Of a stretch of 64,000 nt of DNA, positions 50,666-58,909 are shown in pieces. The notes under the pieces are model-generated. The model did no database searches. It was not told the DNA's origin and was given only the letters and a program-made list of their open reading frames with translations. How positions within the stretch are numbered: position 1 is the stretch's first letter; every line of letters starts with the position of its first letter. The position numbers and the translations under genes are program-made. The DNA comes from an uncultured Clostridia bacterium (GTDB lineage Bacteria > Bacillota > Clostridia > Christensenellales > Aristaeellaceae), in contig CAKTZR010000011.1 of NCBI GenBank assembly GCA_934636105.1, forward strand, positions 1 through 64,000, read 5' to 3'.

Positions 50666-51274
50666 ATGAAAATTCTTCTGCTCGCCGATCAGGCGGAACC
50701 GACGCTCTGGGAGCATCTGGACAGGCGCAAGCTGGAGGGCGTGGAGCTGGTGCTCTCCTGCGGCGACCTGCCCGCCAGCTACCTGTCCTTCCTCACCTGC
50801 TTCACCACCGCGCCGATTCTCTATGTCCGCGGCAACCACGACGACCGATACGACAAAAACCCGCCGGAGGGCTGCGACTGCATCGAGGATAAAATCGTCA
50901 CCGTCGGCGGCCTGCGCATCCTCGGTCTGGGCGGCTCCATGCGCTATAACAAGGGCGTCAACCAGTATACCGAACGCGAGATGAGCCAGCGCGTCAAAAA
51001 GCTTCGCTTCAAGCTCTGGCGCAGCGGCGGCATCGATATCCTGCTGACCCATTCCCCCGCGCTGCACCTGGGCGACGACAGCGATCTGGCGCACACGGGC
51101 TTCCAGACCTTTCTGGATGTGATGGATCAATATCACCCGCGCTACATGTTCCACGGCCATGTCCATCAGAATTATCAGTATAATTTCAAGCGCATCCGCC
51201 AGCATGGGGATACGACCGTCATCAACGTCTTCGGTTACTATCTGCTGGATGTGCCGATTCCCGAACATTTTTGA
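50666..51274 (+). CDS. Metallophosphoesterase
   Basis: 202 residues of the calcineurin-like fold: LLADQAEP, ELVLSCGDLPASYL, YVRGNHDDRYD, ILLTHSPALHLG and YMFHGHVHQNY give most metal ligands. The first motif reads D-x-A rather than D-x-H, as in some clostridial relatives. The substrate is unknown. It starts 4 bp after the ParB-BMP stop with AAAGGAG upstream, so the two are one operon and may act together. Confidence 0.88.
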   Translation: MKILLLADQAEPTLWEHLDRRKLEGVELVLSCGDLPASYLSFLTCFTTAPILYVRGNHDDRYDKNPPEGCDCIEDKIVTVGGLRILGLGGSMRYNKGVNQYTEREMSQRVKKLRFKLWRSGGIDILLTHSPALHLGDDSDLAHTGFQTFLDVMDQYHPRYMFHGHVHQNYQYNFKRIRQHGDTTVINVFGYYLLDVPIPEHF

Positions 51275-51394
51275 ATTGACCCATCTCAAATTTCGTGATT
51301 TTCTTGCTTTTTCGCGGCTTCACTCCTATAATATGGAGGATATGCGCGGCGGTCTGCCGCGCGCAAACTTCATATTCACAAAGGAGATATCGCC

Positions 51395-52726
51395 ATGCAG
51401 AATCAAGGTATCCGCGACGCGCGCTCGCTGGGCACGCCGAAAATGCTCGTTCTGGGTCTCCAGCATATGTTCGCCATGTTCGGCGCAACCGTGCTCGTGC
51501 CCGCGCTGACGGGTCTTTCCGTCTCCGCGACACTGCTGTTCGCCGGCTTGGGCACGCTGTTCTTCCATTTCCTCACGAAGGGCAAGGTTCCGGCCTTCCT
51601 GGGCAGCTCGTTCGCGTATCTGGCCGGTTATGCCGCCATCGCGCCAAACGGCGAAGCCGCGCTTCTCCCCTATGCCTGCGTCGGCGTTGCCGCTTCCGGC
51701 CTGCTGTATCTGATTCTGGCGGCGCTGGTGCGCGGCTTCGGCGCGAACCGCGTCATGCGCTTCTTCCCGCCCGTCGTCACCGGCCCGATCATCATCTGCA
51801 TCGGCATGACGCTGGCCAACTCCGCCATCAATAACTGCACCGGCAGCTGGGATATCGCGCTGGTCGCCATCATCACGGTGGTCGTCTTCAACATCTGGGG
51901 CAAGGGCATGCTGCGCATCATCCCGATTCTGCTGGGCGTGCTCGTCTCCTATGCCTACGCCGCCGTCACCGGCCGCGTGGATTTCTCCGGCGTAGCCAAC
52001 GCCGCGTGGATCGGCCTGCCGGTGAAGATGGAAAACACCGTCTTCTCCCTCGTCGGCAACTGTGACATGAACCTGCTCGTCACCGCCATCATCGCCATCA
52101 TGCCTATCGCGTTCGCGACGATGATTGAGCACATCGGCGATATCTGCGCCATCTCCTCCACCGTCGGCGAAAACTTCATCGCCGATCCTGGCCTGCACCG
52201 CACGCTGCTGGGCGACGGCCTCGCGACCTCTATCGCTTCCCTGTTCGGCGCGCCGGCCAACACCACCTATGGCGAGAACACCGGCGTTCTGGCGCTGACC
52301 CGCGTATATGATCCGCTGGTCATCCGTCTGGCCGCCGTCTACGCGATCATCGCGTCCTTCTGCCCGAAGTTCGCGGCGCTCGTCTCCGCCATGCCGACCG
52401 GCACCATCGGCGGCGTTTCCCTGATTCTGTATGGCATGATTTCCGCCATCGGCGTGCGCAATCTGGTTGAAAATCAGGTGGACCTCTCCAAGAGCCGCAA
52501 CGTCATCGTCGTCTCGCTGATTATCTCGCTGGCGCTGGGCATCACCTTCTCCGCCGCGAGCGCGATCACCTTCCATGTCGGCGAGTTCACGCTGAACTTC
52601 TCCGGTCTGGCCGTCGCCGCCATCGTCGGCATTGTGGTCAACGCCATCCTGCCGGGCAAGGATTACGACTTCCAGAATAACTACGAATACGGCAAGACGA
52701 CCGAGGATCACGGGCAGATGCTGTAA
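51395..52726 (+). CDS. Uracil/xanthine permease (NCS2)
   Basis: 443 residues with about 14 helices. NCS2 family features include GLQHMFAMFGATVLVPALTGLS at the start, the substrate-binding glutamate in MIEHIGDICAISS, GLATSIASLFGAPANTTYGENTG and the MPTGTIGGVSLILYGMI segment, which together suit UraA-type uracil permeases. It takes up uracil, or possibly xanthine, with protons. It stands upstream of, but opposite to, the pyrimidine operon. A hairpin GCGCGGC-GGTCT-GCCGCGC lies in its leader; no PyrR site is visible there. Confidence 0.88.
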   Translation: MQNQGIRDARSLGTPKMLVLGLQHMFAMFGATVLVPALTGLSVSATLLFAGLGTLFFHFLTKGKVPAFLGSSFAYLAGYAAIAPNGEAALLPYACVGVAASGLLYLILAALVRGFGANRVMRFFPPVVTGPIIICIGMTLANSAINNCTGSWDIALVAIITVVVFNIWGKGMLRIIPILLGVLVSYAYAAVTGRVDFSGVANAAWIGLPVKMENTVFSLVGNCDMNLLVTAIIAIMPIAFATMIEHIGDICAISSTVGENFIADPGLHRTLLGDGLATSIASLFGAPANTTYGENTGVLALTRVYDPLVIRLAAVYAIIASFCPKFAALVSAMPTGTIGGVSLILYGMISAIGVRNLVENQVDLSKSRNVIVVSLIISLALGITFSAASAITFHVGEFTLNFSGLAVAAIVGIVVNAILPGKDYDFQNNYEYGKTTEDHGQML

Positions 52727-52730
52727 GACG

Positions 52731-52956
52731 ACTCCTTCAGTCTCGCTTCGCTCGACAGCTCCCTCTGAGAGGGAGCCTTTTTTATATTTTCATAAAAACA
52801 TGAGCGGATACTCCGCCGACTCGCCTTCTCCGTCTGCAAAGCTGACCGAGAGGGAACGTAAGCAACGCATCCGCCCAAGTTATTTGATTCAGTTGGCAGC
52901 TTATACCAAAAGCCTCCCTCCTTGAGGGAGGTGGCAGCGAAGCTGACGGAAGGAGT
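52731..52956. repeat. Family A repeat, long copy 5
   Basis: A 226-bp element between uraA-type permease and pyrD stops. Left module ACTCCTTCAGTCTCGC-TTC-GCTCGACAG and CTCCCTC-TGA-GAGGGAG; core of about 130 bp; right module CCTCCCTC-CTT-GAGGGAGG, CAGC-GAA-GCTG and GACGGAAGGAGT. Confidence 0.78.
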
Positions 52957-52962
52957 CGCTCC

Positions 52963-53874
52963 TCAATATTCCTCCAGCGTCCCGACAAGCTCCTGCGCGC
53001 GCTGCACCTTCTGCCGGCCGCAGTACGCGTCCAGCTCGCGGATGATACGCGGGCAGGCAAAGGGATCGGTGAAATTCGCCGTGCCGACCATGACGGCCTG
53101 CGCGCCGCAGAGCATGAACGCCGCCGCGTCCTCGCCGGTTTCAATGCCGCCCATGCCGATAATCGGAATGTGAACCTTCTTCGCGCTCTGCCAGACCATG
53201 CGCAGCGCCACCGGGCGCACCGCCGGGCCGGACAGGCCGCCCGTATTGTTCGCCAGCACCATTTTCCGCTTGTTCACATCCACCGCAATGCCCGTCAGCG
53301 TGTTAATCATGGAAATCGCGTCCGCGCCCGCCTCCTCGGCGGCCAGCGCGTTTTCCGTGATATCCGATACGTTCGGGGTCAGCTTGACGATCAGCGGCTG
53401 CCTGGCTGCCGCCTTGACCGCCTTGGTGATGGCATAGACACTCTCCGGCTTCACGCCGAAAGCCACGCCGCCCTCATGCACGTTCGGGCAGGAGATGTTC
53501 ATTTCCAGCAGGTGTACGCCCGTGCCCGCCAGCCGCTCGGCCATCTGCACATACTGTTCCACGCTCGTGCCCGTGATGTTGGCAATCACGGCGACGTTTT
53601 TCGTCAGCAGCCACGGCAGGTCGTTTTCAATGAAGCTCTCCACGCCGGGATTTTGCAGGCCGACGCTGTTGAGCATGCCGCTCGGCGTTTCCGCAATGCG
53701 GGAAGGCGGGTTGCCCGTGCGCGGCAGAAGGCTGAGGCCCTTGACGGAAATGCCGCCCAGCTGGCCGATGTCGTACAGCTCGTCGTATTCGCGGCCAAAG
53801 CCGAACGTGCCGCTCGCCGCAATAATCGGGTTTTTGAGCTTCACGCCGCACAGATCGAGGGAAAGATCAGCCAC
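52963..53874 (-). CDS. pyrD: Dihydroorotate dehydrogenase B, catalytic subunit
   Basis: 303-residue FMN enzyme that oxidises dihydroorotate to orotate. Features: NPIIAASGTFGFGREYDE, GNPPSRIAETPSGMLNSVGLQNPG, the catalytic cysteine in EMNISCPNVHEGG (type 1B uses Cys) and IPIIGMGGIETGEDAAAFMLCGAQAVMVGTA. It overlaps pyrK by 8 bp, with which it forms the NAD-dependent heterotetramer. Last gene of the pyr operon. Confidence 0.96.
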   Translation of the reverse strand: MADLSLDLCGVKLKNPIIAASGTFGFGREYDELYDIGQLGGISVKGLSLLPRTGNPPSRIAETPSGMLNSVGLQNPGVESFIENDLPWLLTKNVAVIANITGTSVEQYVQMAERLAGTGVHLLEMNISCPNVHEGGVAFGVKPESVYAITKAVKAAARQPLIVKLTPNVSDITENALAAEEAGADAISMINTLTGIAVDVNKRKMVLANNTGGLSGPAVRPVALRMVWQSAKKVHIPIIGMGGIETGEDAAAFMLCGAQAVMVGTANFTDPFACPRIIRELDAYCGRQKVQRAQELVGTLEEY

Positions 53875-54637
53875 GCAGACACACCTCCTTCGCGTCGAAC
53901 ACCGGGCCGTCCTTGCAGACGCGCGCGTAATGCCAGCCGCCGTCCGCCTGCATGAGCTTCACATTACAGCCCAGACACGCGCCAATGCCGCAGCCCATCC
54001 GCTCCTCCAGCGAGAGCTGACACGGCACATCGTATTTTGCGCAGAGCGCCTGCACCGCCGCCAGCATCGGCGTCGGCCCGCAGGCCATCACAATATCCGG
54101 CTTGCGCGCCAAAATCGCCGCTTCCAGTGGCTTCGTCACCAGCGCGCGCTCGCCCAGCGAGCCGTCGTCGCTGACCGCCGTCACCGCGCAGGGCGCCTGC
54201 GTCAGGCCATAGGCATGCGCCGCTGTGCGGAAGCCGAAGAAAGCGCGGCTTTCCTGCGTCGCGAACGCATCCATCGCGCAGCAGATCGGCGCAACGCCCA
54301 CGCCGCCGCCGACAAAGTAGACGCACGCCGCACCCCTGCCGTCAAAGCCCGTGCCCAGCGGGCCGAGCACGCGGATCGTCTCCCCCGGCTTGCAGGCGCA
54401 GAGCATCTGCGTGCCCGCGCCCTTGGGCTGAATCGCCAGCGTCAGCGTGCCCGCCGCCGCATCCGCCGCCATCAGGCTGATGGGACGGCGCAGTACGTGG
54501 CCGCTGTCCGGCACAAGCATGTGGATGAACTGCCCCGCTTGGGCCTGCGCCGCAATCTCCGGCGCGGAAAGGATGATGCGCACCAGCTCCTGCGCCAGCG
54601 GCTCACATTGAAGCACGCGCGCGGTCGTATCCTGCAT
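53867..54637 (-). CDS. pyrK: Dihydroorotate dehydrogenase B, electron transfer subunit
   Basis: 256-residue FAD/2Fe-2S protein that passes electrons from PyrD to NAD. The ferredoxin reductase-like N-terminus (FIHMLVPDSGHVLRRPISLM) binds FAD. GGGVGVAPI binds NAD. The C-terminal cysteines (ERMGCGIGACLGCNVKL and a later C) hold the 2Fe-2S cluster. Position between pyrF and pyrD is standard. Confidence 0.96.
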   Translation of the reverse strand: MQDTTARVLQCEPLAQELVRIILSAPEIAAQAQAGQFIHMLVPDSGHVLRRPISLMAADAAAGTLTLAIQPKGAGTQMLCACKPGETIRVLGPLGTGFDGRGAACVYFVGGGVGVAPICCAMDAFATQESRAFFGFRTAAHAYGLTQAPCAVTAVSDDGSLGERALVTKPLEAAILARKPDIVMACGPTPMLAAVQALCAKYDVPCQLSLEERMGCGIGACLGCNVKLMQADGGWHYARVCKDGPVFDAKEVCLRG

Positions 54638-54649
54638 ATCCGCTCCTCC

Positions 54650-55588
54650 TTACTTGATGGCCTTGCCGACGGCCGCAAGGCTGCCCGCAAGGTCTTCCTT
54701 CATGCGCAGGGCTTCCTCCCGCGCGGCCACGTCAAAGGCGACGTTTTCGCGCTTCTTCCACGCGCAGAGAATCGAGCGGGACGCGTTGACGATCGCGCCG
54801 TTGCCGTTCGCGTCGAAGCAGCCCGCGATATCCGTGCCCTTCGCGCCCTGCGCGCCGTAGCCCGGCACGAGGAAGAACGTGTGCGGCATGCGCGCGCGCA
54901 GTTCAACACCCTGCTGCGGATAGGTCGCGCCGACGACCGCGCCGACGGCAGAATAGCCGCTCTCGCCGCGCGTCTCCTTGCCCCATTCCTCCACCAGATC
55001 GGCGACCGCCTGATACAGCGTGCGCCCGTCCTCAAAGCGCATATCCTGAAGCTGGCCGGAGGAAGGATTGCTCGTCTTCACCAGCACGAATACGCCCGTT
55101 CCGTTGTCGCGGCACGCGTCGGTGAAGGGCTTGATGCCGTCCACGCCGAGATACGGGTTGATGGTCGCAATGTCCGCGCCGAAGGCGGTCTGCGCGCCGT
55201 CCGGCATGTCCGTTTTGCCGACGTAGGCGTTGGCATAGCAGGCCGCCGTCGCGCCGATGTCGTTGCGCTTCACGTCCGCCATCACGATGAGACCCTTTTC
55301 CTGCGCGTAGCGGATGGTCTTTTCATAGACCGCCATGCCTGCCGGACCGTACATTTCATAATACGCCACCTGCACCTTGACCGCCGGCACGATATCGCAG
55401 AGCGCGTCGATCAGCCGCACGTTATAGGCGTAAACGGCTTTCGCCGCGTCTTCAAAGGAGTGAATGCCATCGGGCAGAACCGCCTGCACGAATTTTTCCG
55501 GCAGATATTCAATGCGGGTATCAAGGCCCGCGACGGTCGGGTTTTTGAGTTCAGAGATTCTCTGAGCCAGTCGTTCCATGATATTCAT
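54650..55588 (-). CDS. pyrF: Orotidine-5'-phosphate decarboxylase (type 2)
   Basis: 312 residues. It makes UMP from OMP. The long type 2 form is shown by NPTVAGLDTRIEYLP at the start, VKVQVAYYEMYGPAGMAVYEKTIRYAQEKGLIVMADVKRNDIG (catalytic K-x-D-x-K-x-x-DI region) and FLVPGYGAQGAKGTDI. ATG 55588 has AAAGGTGA upstream; the frame is open further only through the repeat element 5' of it. Confidence 0.95.
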   Translation of the reverse strand: MNIMERLAQRISELKNPTVAGLDTRIEYLPEKFVQAVLPDGIHSFEDAAKAVYAYNVRLIDALCDIVPAVKVQVAYYEMYGPAGMAVYEKTIRYAQEKGLIVMADVKRNDIGATAACYANAYVGKTDMPDGAQTAFGADIATINPYLGVDGIKPFTDACRDNGTGVFVLVKTSNPSSGQLQDMRFEDGRTLYQAVADLVEEWGKETRGESGYSAVGAVVGATYPQQGVELRARMPHTFFLVPGYGAQGAKGTDIAGCFDANGNGAIVNASRSILCAWKKRENVAFDVAAREEALRMKEDLAGSLAAVGKAIK

Positions 55589-55603
55589 AGCTATATCACC
55601 TTT

Positions 55604-55774
55604 CTTGGGGCTTTGCCCCAAACCCCAGCAGGGAACGTGTTCCCTGCACCCTTTCTTCGCTTCGCGGCGTTCTATCGCCGCCTGACTCTTTCCTCCCATG
55701 GACCGCATTGCGGTCCATGAAGCGGGAGGTGTCGGAACCTCAGGTTCCGACCAGAGTTTGAGGCGGAGCCTCAA
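55604..55774 (-). repeat. Family B multi-hairpin repeat, copy 2
   Basis: Same order of hairpins as 5437-5600 between pyrC and pyrF: TTGGGGC-TTT-GCCCCAA, GCAGGGAAC-GT-GTTCCCTGC, CGCTTCGCGGCG, CATGGACCGC-ATT-GCGGTCCATG, GTCGGAACC-TCA-GGTTCCGAC (identical in both copies) and TTTGAGGC-GGA-GCCTCAA. The last stem contains the pyrC stop codon. Confidence 0.75.
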
Positions 55775-57057
55775 TCGTTCCCCTTATAAGCGGTCTTTCC
55801 GCCGACCAGCGTCAGCTCAATTTCGCCAAAGTAGCGCCTGCCGTCAAACGGCGTGTTCTTGCCGCGGGAAAGGAATTTGCTCACGTCCACCACGATTTCC
55901 CTGTCCGGGTCGAAGACCACCACGTCCGCCGCGCTGCCGATGGAAAGATTGCCGCCCGCAACGCCCAGCAGCTTGGCCGGGCGCACGCTCATCCGCTCAA
56001 TCAGGTCGGAAAGCGTCATTTTGCCGGATTTCACCAGCATGCTGTTGCTGATGCAGAAGGCCGTCTCAAACCCGCTGATGCCGCTCGCCGCCAGATGGAA
56101 CTCGCAGCGCTTCTCGTCCTCGTGGTGCGGCGCATGGTCAGTCGCAATCACGTCGATCGTGCCGTCGCACAGGCCCTCGATGCAGGCCAGCCTGTCCGCT
56201 TCCTCGCGCAGCGGCGGATTCACACGGCAGCGGCTGTCGTAACCAATCACCCACTCGTCCGTCGCGCCGATGTAGTGCGGCGTGGTCTCCGCCGTCACGC
56301 GGACGCCGCGCGCCTTCGCTTCGCGCACCAGCTGCACGCCGCCGCGCGTAGAGACGTGGCACAGGTGAATCCGCTTGCCCTCCGCTTCCGCAACCAGAAT
56401 ATCGCGGGCAATCATCACTTCTTCCGCCGCGCGCGTGATGCCCGGCAGGCCCAGCTTTGTGGAAACAAAGCCCTCGTTCATCACGCCGTCGCCGACGAGG
56501 TTCTTATCCTCGCTGTGGCTCATGATGAACAGGCCGAAGTGGTCGGCATACTGCATCGCCAGCCGGAACAGGTTCGAATTCGCCACCGGCTGACCGTCGT
56601 CGGAAATCGCGATGATCCCCGCTTCCTTCATCCGGCCGATTTCCGCCATTTCCACGCCGTTCAAGCCCTTGGAAACCGCGCCGACCGGGTAGACGTGTAC
56701 GCCGCTGCCCTGCGTCTCGGCCTTTTCGATGATGTAGCGCGTCACCGCCGCGTTGTCGTTGACCGGCTTGGTATTGGGCATGCAGCAGACCGCCGTGAAG
56801 CCGCCGTGCGCCGCCGCGCGCGTGCCGGAGATGATGTCTTCCTTGTATTCCTGGCCGGGGTCGCGCAGATGGCAGTGCATGTCGATAAAGCCCGGCGCGA
56901 CGACCTTGCCCGCCGCGTCGTAGACCCTCGCGCTCTCATCCGAGAGCTTTTCACCGATTGCCGCGATTTTTCCATCCTCAATCAGCACATCCGCAACCCG
57001 ATCCATGCCGTTGGCCGGATCGATCACACGGCCGCCGCGAATCAAAACCTTTTCCAT
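55771..57057 (-). CDS. pyrC: Dihydroorotase
   Basis: 428-residue class I zinc amidohydrolase of the third pyrimidine step. Metal ligands: DMHCHLRDPGQEYKED, the later histidines in LCHVSTRGG and the aspartate in VIATDHAPHHEDEK. The N-terminus (VLIRGGRVIDPANGMDRVADVLIEDGKIAAIGE) is typical. ATG 57057 overlaps the pyrB stop by one base; a GTG one codon earlier is possible. Confidence 0.96.
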   Translation of the reverse strand: MEKVLIRGGRVIDPANGMDRVADVLIEDGKIAAIGEKLSDESARVYDAAGKVVAPGFIDMHCHLRDPGQEYKEDIISGTRAAAHGGFTAVCCMPNTKPVNDNAAVTRYIIEKAETQGSGVHVYPVGAVSKGLNGVEMAEIGRMKEAGIIAISDDGQPVANSNLFRLAMQYADHFGLFIMSHSEDKNLVGDGVMNEGFVSTKLGLPGITRAAEEVMIARDILVAEAEGKRIHLCHVSTRGGVQLVREAKARGVRVTAETTPHYIGATDEWVIGYDSRCRVNPPLREEADRLACIEGLCDGTIDVIATDHAPHHEDEKRCEFHLAASGISGFETAFCISNSMLVKSGKMTLSDLIERMSVRPAKLLGVAGGNLSIGSAADVVVFDPDREIVVDVSKFLSRGKNTPFDGRRYFGEIELTLVGGKTAYKGND

Positions 57058-57977
57058 CACGCATTCTCCCTTCTGGTGAGCATGTACAGCAGCGCCATGC
57101 GCACGGCCACGCCGCTTTCAACCTGTTGAGTGATGACCGACTGGCCGCAGTCCGCGACGCTCGAAGCGATTTCCACGCCGCGGTTCATCGGGCCGGGGTG
57201 CATGACCAGCGCGTTTTTCTTTGCCAGCGCCAGCCGCTCCGGCGTGATTTCCCAATGGTCGCAGTATTCCGCCACGGAGGGGAACAGCCCCTTCTGCTGG
57301 CGCTCGCGCTGAATGCGCAGGCCCATCACCACGTCCGCGTCTTCGCAGGCGTCCTCAATCGTCGGGGCGACGGTGCAGCCCAGCGCCTCCACATGCACGG
57401 GCATCAGCGTCGGCGGCGCGCAGAGCACGACCTTCGCGCCCATCGTCGTCAGGCCGTAGATATCGCTGCGCGCCACGCGGGAATGCGTCACGTCGCCGCA
57501 GATGGCGATCTTCGCGCCCTCCAGCCCGCCGAGGTGCTCCCGCATCGTCAGCATGTCCAGAAGCGCCTGCGTCGGATGCTCGTTCATGCCGTCGCCCGCG
57601 TTGATGACGCTCGCCTTCACGTGCTTGGCCAGCAGCGTCGGCGCGCCGCTCATCGGGTGGCGGATGATAATCACATCCGTACCCATCTGGTCGAGCGTCA
57701 CGCCGGTGTCGATCAGCGTTTCGCCCTTCGCCACGCTCGACGCGCTCGCGGAGATGTTCGCCGCCGCGGCGGACATGTATTTGCTCGCCAGCTCGAAAGA
57801 CATGCGCGTGCGCGTGGAGTTTTCATAAAACAGCGTCACGATGGATTTGCCCTGCAAATGCGCCGTCTTTTTGTTGTTTGAACGGACAACCTGACGCATC
57901 ATCAGCGCCGTGTCGAGAATGGAGGTGATCTCCTCGCGGCTCACGCCGTCAAGGCCCAACAGATCCTTTCGCTTCAT
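57057..57977 (-). CDS. pyrB: Aspartate carbamoyltransferase, catalytic subunit
   Basis: 306 residues. Carbamoyl phosphate site FYENSTRTRMSFELASKYM and aspartate domain segment HPTQALLDMLTMREHLGGLEG with HPGPMNRGVEIASSV at the end. No pyrI regulatory subunit is seen. I prefer ATG 57977 (MKRKDLLG), 9 nt after GGAG; the GTG at 57983 sits too close to it. The start lies beside the pyrR stop. Confidence 0.96.
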   Translation of the reverse strand: MKRKDLLGLDGVSREEITSILDTALMMRQVVRSNNKKTAHLQGKSIVTLFYENSTRTRMSFELASKYMSAAAANISASASSVAKGETLIDTGVTLDQMGTDVIIIRHPMSGAPTLLAKHVKASVINAGDGMNEHPTQALLDMLTMREHLGGLEGAKIAICGDVTHSRVARSDIYGLTTMGAKVVLCAPPTLMPVHVEALGCTVAPTIEDACEDADVVMGLRIQRERQQKGLFPSVAEYCDHWEITPERLALAKKNALVMHPGPMNRGVEIASSVADCGQSVITQQVESGVAVRMALLYMLTRRENA

Positions 57978-57979
57978 GC

Positions 57980-58540
57980 TCACTCGCTCCTTTTGTCATA
58001 GAGGACGACGCTCATATCGCCGTCAAATTCCGGCACGCGCACGCCAACCAGCTCGTTTTTGCTCGTCGGCAGGTTTTTTCCGACGTAATCCGCGCGAATC
58101 GGCAGTTCCCTGTGGCCGCGATCCACCATCACCGCCAGCTGGATGCAGCTCGGCCGTCCCATGTCGCAGATCGCGTCCATCGCGGCGCGCGCCGTGCGCC
58201 CGGAAAAGAGCACGTCGTCCACCATCACGATGCGGGCGTCCTGCACCTGAAACGGCAGGTCGGTTGCGTTGACAACCGGGTGTTCGGAGAGGATGGAGAG
58301 GTCGTCGCGGTAGAACGTGATATCCAGCACGCCCAGCGGCAGTTTCACGCCCTCCACCTGCTCGATGATCTCCCGAATCATCTTCGCCAGCGTCACACCC
58401 CTGCGCTGAATGCCCACCAGCCGGAGGTTGTCCACGCCGTCGTTGTTTTCGATGATTTCATGCGCAATGCGCCGCAGCGCGCGCTTCATGGCGTTTTCAT
58501 CCATGATGTCGGCTTTGAATTTGAGCTTTGAGGTATCCAT
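57980..58540 (-). CDS. pyrR: Bifunctional pyr operon regulator / uracil phosphoribosyltransferase
   Basis: 186-residue RNA-binding attenuator protein with UPRTase fold. The PRPP motif is VMVDDVLFSGRTARAAMDAI, preceded by RRGVTLAKMI and followed by IQLAVMVDRGHRELPIRADYVGKNLPTSKNE. When UMP is high it binds the leader RNA and promotes termination. A matching PyrR loop and terminator are found upstream of this gene. It is the first gene of the operon. Confidence 0.96.
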   Translation of the reverse strand: MDTSKLKFKADIMDENAMKRALRRIAHEIIENNDGVDNLRLVGIQRRGVTLAKMIREIIEQVEGVKLPLGVLDITFYRDDLSILSEHPVVNATDLPFQVQDARIVMVDDVLFSGRTARAAMDAICDMGRPSCIQLAVMVDRGHRELPIRADYVGKNLPTSKNELVGVRVPEFDGDMSVVLYDKRSE

Positions 58541-58578
58541 GCTTTGCCTTCCTCTCTTGCTATTGATCGTTCCTTTTA

Positions 58579-58749
58579 ACTCCTTCCGTCACAACTTCGT
58601 TGTGCCACCTCCCTCAAAGAGGGAGGCTTTTGGTATACGTTTTTCTTTCAGATAAACACATTTCTGCAAAATATGTTTTGCTGAACAGGCTTCTTATACC
58701 TCAAGGCTCCCTCTTAGAGGGAGCTGTCAGCGAAGCTGACTGAAGGAGT
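58579..58749. repeat. Family A repeat, copy 6, inside the pyr leader
   Basis: A 171-bp element between the pyr attenuator and pyrR. Left module ACTCCTTCCGTCACAAC-TTC-GTTGTG plus CCTCCCTC-AAA-GAGGGAGG; right module CTCCCTC-TTA-GAGGGAG plus GTCAGC-GAA-GCTGAC and TGAAGGAGT. The two ends are of different module types. Confidence 0.8.
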
Positions 58750-58752
58750 TGC

Positions 58753-58789
58753 ATAAAAAATGCCCCGTTCCGGAGTTCGGAACAGGGCA
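58753..58789 (-). terminator. pyr attenuator terminator
   Basis: GCCCTGTTCCG-AACT-CCGGAACGGGGC followed by T6 on the minus strand, 40 bp downstream of the PyrR loop. Confidence 0.88.
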
Positions 58790-58825
58790 AACAAAGGGGT
58801 ATACTTTCCCTTTTACCACGCATTT

Positions 58826-58860
58826 GCCGCCTTGCCGACCTCACGGGATCGAATTAAAGG
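58826..58860 (-). promoter_or_regulatory. PyrR-binding loop of the pyr leader
   Basis: The minus strand reads GATCCCGTGAGGTCGGCAAG, matching the PyrR anti-antiterminator consensus (TCC-n-GnGAGGYy...AAGG). Together with the terminator this is a classic PyrR attenuator; only one is seen, ahead of the first gene. Confidence 0.85.
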
Positions 58861-58880
58861 CTTATTTTCTTATCAGCGTG

Positions 58881-58909
58881 ATTGTATCACCTTTTAGGGA
58901 ATCCGTCAA
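58881..58909 (-). promoter_or_regulatory. pyr operon promoter
   Basis: Minus-strand -35 TTGACG (58909-58904), 17-bp spacer, -10 TACAAT (58886-58881). The -35 overlaps the hcp stop codon. Confidence 0.8.
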
